64,000 nucleotides of DNA from Oceanobacillus_B kapialis. GTDB taxonomy: Bacteria; Bacillota; Bacilli; Bacillales; Amphibacillaceae. The stretch lies in NCBI RefSeq assembly GCF_042685265.1, contig NZ_JBHUMX010000010.1, one strand, 5' to 3'. The notes below the pieces were generated by a model. It ran no database searches and was not told the origin of the DNA. It worked only from the letters and a program-made list of their open reading frames with translations. The position numbers were made by a program, and so were the translations under genes. This document shows, in pieces, positions 60,890 through 64,000 of the stretch. Position 1 is the first letter of the stretch; each line of letters starts with the position of its first letter.

Positions 60890-61705
60890 TTAGTGGCCAA
60901 TTTCACTTAATGGCACAAATGTTGGAATGGAATTTCCATTACGTTCTTCAATAATGAAGTCTGCTACATCATCAGACTGATAAATTTCCGCAAGTTTATT
61001 TAATGTTTCATTGTCCTTGTCTTTGTCTTGTACTGCAATAATGTTGATATATGGGGTCGCTGTTTCATCCTCATGATAGATAGAATCGTCCAGTGGGCTG
61101 TACCCGGCATCTACTGCGATTCCGTTGTTAATGATAGAAGCATCGACATCTGGCAACACACGAGGAGTCTGGCCTGCCACAATTGGTTCAAACTTTAGGT
61201 TTTTCGGATTTTCCACGATTTTATCAACCGAACCATTTCCATCAAATCCTTCTTCCAGCTTAATTAATCCAGCTTCTTGCAGGAGAAGAAGTCCGCGTCC
61301 CATATTCGTTGCTTCCTTTGGCAGGGCAATCGTACCACCCTCTGGGATAGCTTCAACGGAATCATGCTTTTCAGAGTAAAGGCCCATTGGTGCAATAACC
61401 GTCGTAGCAATTGGTGTTAAATCAAGATCATGCTCTTTTATAAAGGCATCAAAATAAGATACGGTCTGGAAGGCATTCGCATCAATTTCCCCTTCCGCCA
61501 AAGCTAAGTTAGGCTGCACATAGTCAGAGAATCGAACAATTTCTACATTAATTCCTTCCTCCTTAGCCTTTTCAGCTACATAATCCCAAATGGTTGTATC
61601 AGAACCACTAATTCCAACTTTCACCGTGTCAGCAGCCTCTCCGCTAGAGCAAGCGCTAATTAACAATGTTATTCCAATTAAAACTAGTAAACTTAATTTT
61701 TTCAT
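60890..61705 (-). CDS. metQ: Methionine ABC transporter substrate-binding lipoprotein MetQ
   Basis: This 271-residue protein has a lipoprotein signal with LISAC, lipidated Cys19, and the NlpA fold with VKVGISGSDTTIWDYV and NGIAVDAGYSP. It delivers methionine (L- and possibly D-) to MetNI. It lies 17 bp after metI. Confidence 0.95.
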   Translation of the reverse strand: MKKLSLLVLIGITLLISACSSGEAADTVKVGISGSDTTIWDYVAEKAKEEGINVEIVRFSDYVQPNLALAEGEIDANAFQTVSYFDAFIKEHDLDLTPIATTVIAPMGLYSEKHDSVEAIPEGGTIALPKEATNMGRGLLLLQEAGLIKLEEGFDGNGSVDKIVENPKNLKFEPIVAGQTPRVLPDVDASIINNGIAVDAGYSPLDDSIYHEDETATPYINIIAVQDKDKDNETLNKLAEIYQSDDVADFIIEERNGNSIPTFVPLSEIGH

Positions 61706-61722
61706 GTTGTATCTTCTCCTTT

Positions 61723-62373
61723 TTACCTTCTTCTAATTTTTTTAGATAATATATTTCCGGTGGATTGTAAGCCTTGAACCATGACGACGAGAATACCTAC
61801 TGTAATGATCATCACTATCGTGTCAAACCGCTGGTAGCCATATGTAATGGCTAAGTCTCCTAAGCCACCACCACCGACTGCTCCTGCCATGGCTGATGCA
61901 CCAACTAATCCAATCGTGGCAATGGTTGCACCTAGCACAAGGGAACTAAGTGCTTCCGGGATGAGGAAACGGGTGATTATTTGCCAAGGTGTGGCACCCA
62001 TCGACTGCGCTGCTTCCATTACGCCCGGGTCTACTTCCAATAAGGAATTTTCTATTAATCTTGCAATGTATGGCCCTGCAAATAATACCATTGGTACGAT
62101 CGCAGCTGCGGTCCCTATTGAAGTGCCAACCACTAGTCTGGTGAATGGAATAACCGCGACCATTAGGATGATAAACGGAATAGAACGAAATATGTTTACG
62201 ACTGCATTTAGTACTGTGAAAATATATTTATTCTCCCATAAGTGCCCTTTTCGTGTTACGACAAGAATAATTCCTAAAACCAACCCTATGAGCATGGAGA
62301 AAAGCAGTGAAACTGCAACCATCACTATCGTTTGCCATAATGCCTCTGTAATTTGTTGCCAATCAACCAACAT
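61723..62373 (-). CDS. metI: Methionine ABC transporter permease MetI
   Basis: This 216-residue protein has five membrane segments and the EAA loop EAAQSMGATPWQIITRFLIPEAL. It overlaps the metN 3' end by 11 nt, so the two are translationally coupled. B. subtilis calls it metP. Confidence 0.95.
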   Translation of the reverse strand: MLVDWQQITEALWQTIVMVAVSLLFSMLIGLVLGIILVVTRKGHLWENKYIFTVLNAVVNIFRSIPFIILMVAVIPFTRLVVGTSIGTAAAIVPMVLFAGPYIARLIENSLLEVDPGVMEAAQSMGATPWQIITRFLIPEALSSLVLGATIATIGLVGASAMAGAVGGGGLGDLAITYGYQRFDTIVMIITVGILVVMVQGLQSTGNILSKKIRRR

Positions 62374-63394
62374 CTGCTAACACTTCCTTTATCCTTACTT
62401 TTTGCTGATGAATATGCATAATGACTCGGTTAATCTCCTTTTCTTCTCCTTTAAATTGGACGATGAGATTACCAAACGGTGTGCCCTGTAACTCTGTGAT
62501 ACTACCAAATAGCACATTTACCTCTACCTGATACTGCTTGGAAATTTGCGATAATAGTGGTGTTCCAGTAGATTCACCGACAAAGACAATCCGATAAATT
62601 TGTTTATGTGTGTCCTGTTTTTGGATCAAGTCATACACGGAGTCTGGTATTTGATCATGCATGACGGTACTAACAAAATTATGGGCTGTAGTCGTTTTGG
62701 GTTGGGAGAAGACATCAAACACGGAACCGGCTTCCACCACTTTCCCATCTTCCAATACCGCAACCTTGTCGCAAATTTCTCTAATGACACCCATCTCGTG
62801 AGTAATAATCAAAATGGTAATATTGTATTCCTGATTAATTCGCTTCAATAGCTTTAAAATAGCGTTTGTCGTGTCTGGGTCAAGTGCTGATGTTGCCTCA
62901 TCACATAACAGGATGGATGGCTGTGTTGCTAGAGAACGAGCAATCCCGACACGCTGCTTCTGCCCGCCGGAAAGTTGGTCCGGATAGCTATCTGCTTTAT
63001 CGCGCAAGCCTACAAAATCAAGCAATTCATGAACGCGTCGCTCCACTTCCTTTTTTGGTGTTTTACTTAGCAATAATGGCATCGCCACATTGGTAAAGAC
63101 GGTTTTAGAATTAAGTAAATTAAAATGTTGAAAAATCATTCCAATATTCCGCTTTGCTTCCCGAAGCTCTTTGGCCGATAATTCTTGAAGGTTTTGGCCA
63201 TTGACGGTAACCGTGCCAGAAGTTGGTTGCTCCAACAGGTTTACACAGCGAATAAGTGAGCTTTTGCCTGCTCCACTAAACCCAATGACACCGTAAATCT
63301 CCCCCTCTTCTACATGAAGGTTCACCTTATCTAGCGCTTTTACTCCTTCTCCCTTTTCACCATAAACTTTTGATACATGATCAAATGTAATCAT
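62363..63394 (-). CDS. metN: Methionine ABC transporter ATP-binding protein MetN
   Basis: This 343-residue ATPase has Walker A GFSGAGKSSLI, LSGGQKQRV and Walker B ILLCDEATSALDP, and a C-terminal NIL domain (last ~75 residues) that senses methionine. ATG 63394 follows GGAGGAAG; a longer frame extends into the riboswitch and is not real. Confidence 0.96.
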   Translation of the reverse strand: MITFDHVSKVYGEKGEGVKALDKVNLHVEEGEIYGVIGFSGAGKSSLIRCVNLLEQPTSGTVTVNGQNLQELSAKELREAKRNIGMIFQHFNLLNSKTVFTNVAMPLLLSKTPKKEVERRVHELLDFVGLRDKADSYPDQLSGGQKQRVGIARSLATQPSILLCDEATSALDPDTTNAILKLLKRINQEYNITILIITHEMGVIREICDKVAVLEDGKVVEAGSVFDVFSQPKTTTAHNFVSTVMHDQIPDSVYDLIQKQDTHKQIYRIVFVGESTGTPLLSQISKQYQVEVNVLFGSITELQGTPFGNLIVQFKGEEKEINRVIMHIHQQKVRIKEVLADVG

Positions 63395-63431
63395 TTGCTT
63401 CCTCCGATCGTCTGTTATTTCTAAAATAATT

Positions 63432-63591
63432 AAAAAACCTCTTCTTAAAAATAAGAAGAGGTTATAGAAAGCGTTCCTCTTCTTATCTTTACAGAAATAC
63501 ATCTGCTGGAATTGGCACGTTGCTAAAAGCACGTTGCCGAGGTTTCAATGGGCCAGTCCCTCCACCTCTCTGGATAAGAAGTTTTTATTTA
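63432..63591 (-). promoter_or_regulatory. SAM-I (S-box) riboswitch, metN-proximal copy
   Basis: The aptamer (63476-63591, minus strand) has the S-box signatures CTTATCCAGAGAGGTGGAGGG, then CTGGCCCAATGAAA-like CTGGCCCATTGAAACCTCGGCAAC, and a closing CTTCTTATC/GATAAGAAG helix. A terminator (63432-63463, AACCTCTTCTTA/TAAGAAGAGGTT plus T-run) follows. SAM binding would stop transcription before metN. Confidence 0.93.
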
Positions 63592-63626
63592 ATTTTGGTT
63601 GAAGAAGAGTTTTCGTTTACTAAACG

Positions 63627-63789
63627 AAAAAATCCCTTCTTATAAAAATAAGAAGGGATCAGCTATGTACGATCATCCTCTTCTTATTTTTCAGGCATTC
63701 GCGCCTGTTGGATTTAGCACAGTACTAGTTAAAGTCCGCTGCCGAGATATCAATGGGCCAAGTCCCTCCATCTCTCTGAATAAGAAGTA
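63627..63789 (-). promoter_or_regulatory. SAM-I (S-box) riboswitch, promoter-proximal copy
   Basis: The aptamer (63677-63789) has CAGAGAGATGGAGGGACTTG, GGCCCATTGATATCTCGGCA and a closing CTTCTTATT/AATAAGAAG helix. Its own terminator lies at 63627-63659 (ATCCCTTCTTA/TAAGAAGGGAT plus T-run). It is followed 36 nt later by the second SAM-I element. Confidence 0.93.
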
Positions 63790-63817
63790 ATGCATATTTA
63801 ATTTGTTGTTGCTATTT

Positions 63818-63846
63818 ACAATACTACCAGCTTTCCAATCTGTCAA
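63818..63846 (-). promoter_or_regulatory. Promoter of the tandem SAM-I leader and met operon
   Basis: TTGACA (63841-63846), 17 nt, and TATTGT (63818-63823). I find no second promoter between the two riboswitches. Confidence 0.75.
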
Positions 63847-63896
63847 TATATTTTTAATAATTATTGTTAATTCATTTTATACCTGGAAGAGACTCA

Positions 63897-64000
63897 TGGT
63901 ATGTCAACACTAAACTGGACAAAAATTATAGGGGCAGTTGTTTATATTCCATTGGTGTTAAATAGTCTAAAGTTCCGTGAATTCGAATGTTATTAAACCA
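63897..64000 (-). mobile_element. Right end of an IS3-family insertion sequence (cut by window edge)
   Basis: The terminal sequence TGGTATGTCAACACTAAACT (from 63897) has the TG...ends of IS3-family inverted repeats. It is followed by the transposase 3' end. The rest of the element lies beyond the window. Confidence 0.8.
63926..64000 (-). CDS. IS3-family transposase OrfB, C-terminal 24 residues
   Basis: The frame reads WFNNIRIHGTLDYLTPMEYK and four more residues before TAA. This is the typical end of the IS3/IS150 rve integrase (YN..R.H..L.Y.TP..Y). It is cut by the window edge, so whether the element is intact cannot be judged. Confidence 0.85.
   Translation of the reverse strand, partial: WFNNIRIHGTLDYLTPMEYKQLPL

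Overview
The window is a piece of a low-GC, endospore-forming Firmicute chromosome from the family Bacillaceae. The gene content and style resemble the Oceanobacillus/Virgibacillus branch, but the genus is my inference. It carries the origin-proximal block known from Bacillus subtilis, running from serS/dck to yabS, in reverse: on the + strand we move from yabS and spoIIE (left) back to dnaX, dgk/dck and a tRNA-Ser (right). Most genes therefore lie on the minus strand. Sporulation genes are abundant: spoIIE, yabP/yabQ, spoVT, fin, spoVG, sspF, yabG, gin, bofA and sleL.

Layout. 1-3074: yabS (cut by the window edge) and spoIIE. 3075-6228: an inserted marR-MFS efflux pair followed by a 26-unit, 21-bp tandem repeat. 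6230-6400: a plus-strand tRNA-Met with its own promoter and terminator. 6448-16431: yabR, divIC, yabQ, yabP, rqcP, yabN, yabM, spoVT, mfd, fin. 16557-25027: pth, ctc, prs, glmU, spoVG, purR, ispE, sspF, veg, yabG. 25100-26400: a small membrane gene, a GNAT acetyltransferase and structured dispersed repeats. 26421-40668: ksgA, rnmV, yabE, tatD, metG, abrB, rsmI, yazA, yabB, yabA, ricT, holB, yaaR, darA, tmk, a PLP decarboxylase and gin. 40748-43618: an inserted tetR-ABC exporter operon. 43777-47258: bofA, yaaL, recR, ebfC, dnaX. 47558-51650: carbonic anhydrase, SRP RNA, tadA, isochorismatase, sleL, a PfpI-type protein. 52024-57778: acsA, a dicarboxylate/glutamate symporter, a small zinc-ribbon protein, tRNA-Arg, dgk, dck. 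57842-59265: a tiny membrane peptide, proC behind a proline T-box, tRNA-Ser. 59653-63846: metN-metI-metQ-M20 hydrolase behind two tandem SAM-I riboswitches. 63897-64000: the end of an IS3-family element.

Functionally the block couples DNA replication and repair (dnaX, holB, recR, yabA, mfd), translation (metG, pth, ksgA, tRNAs, SRP RNA, rqcP), precursor synthesis (prs, glmU, ispE, tmk, dck/dgk) and sporulation control. Several developmental promoters can be read directly: a Spo0A/sigma-A promoter with a 21-bp spacer at spoIIE, sigma-H at spoVG, sigma-F at fin and gin, sigma-G at spoVT, probable sigma-K at yabG, probable sigma-E at sleL.

The most interesting unexplained structure is a recurring arrangement at sporulation genes. 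The ribosome-binding site lies in, or directly against, the 3' arm of a hairpin, and a developmental -10 element lies at the 5' arm/loop border. Read-through transcripts would hide the ribosome-binding site, while transcripts from the developmental promoter would not. It is clearest at sleL, also visible at yabP and sspF, and partial at gin and bofA. Other notable items are the tandem SAM-I riboswitches, the 21-bp repeat block inside a probable 3' UTR, and two families of dispersed palindromic repeats. All structures were found by eye; no folding or database search was run.
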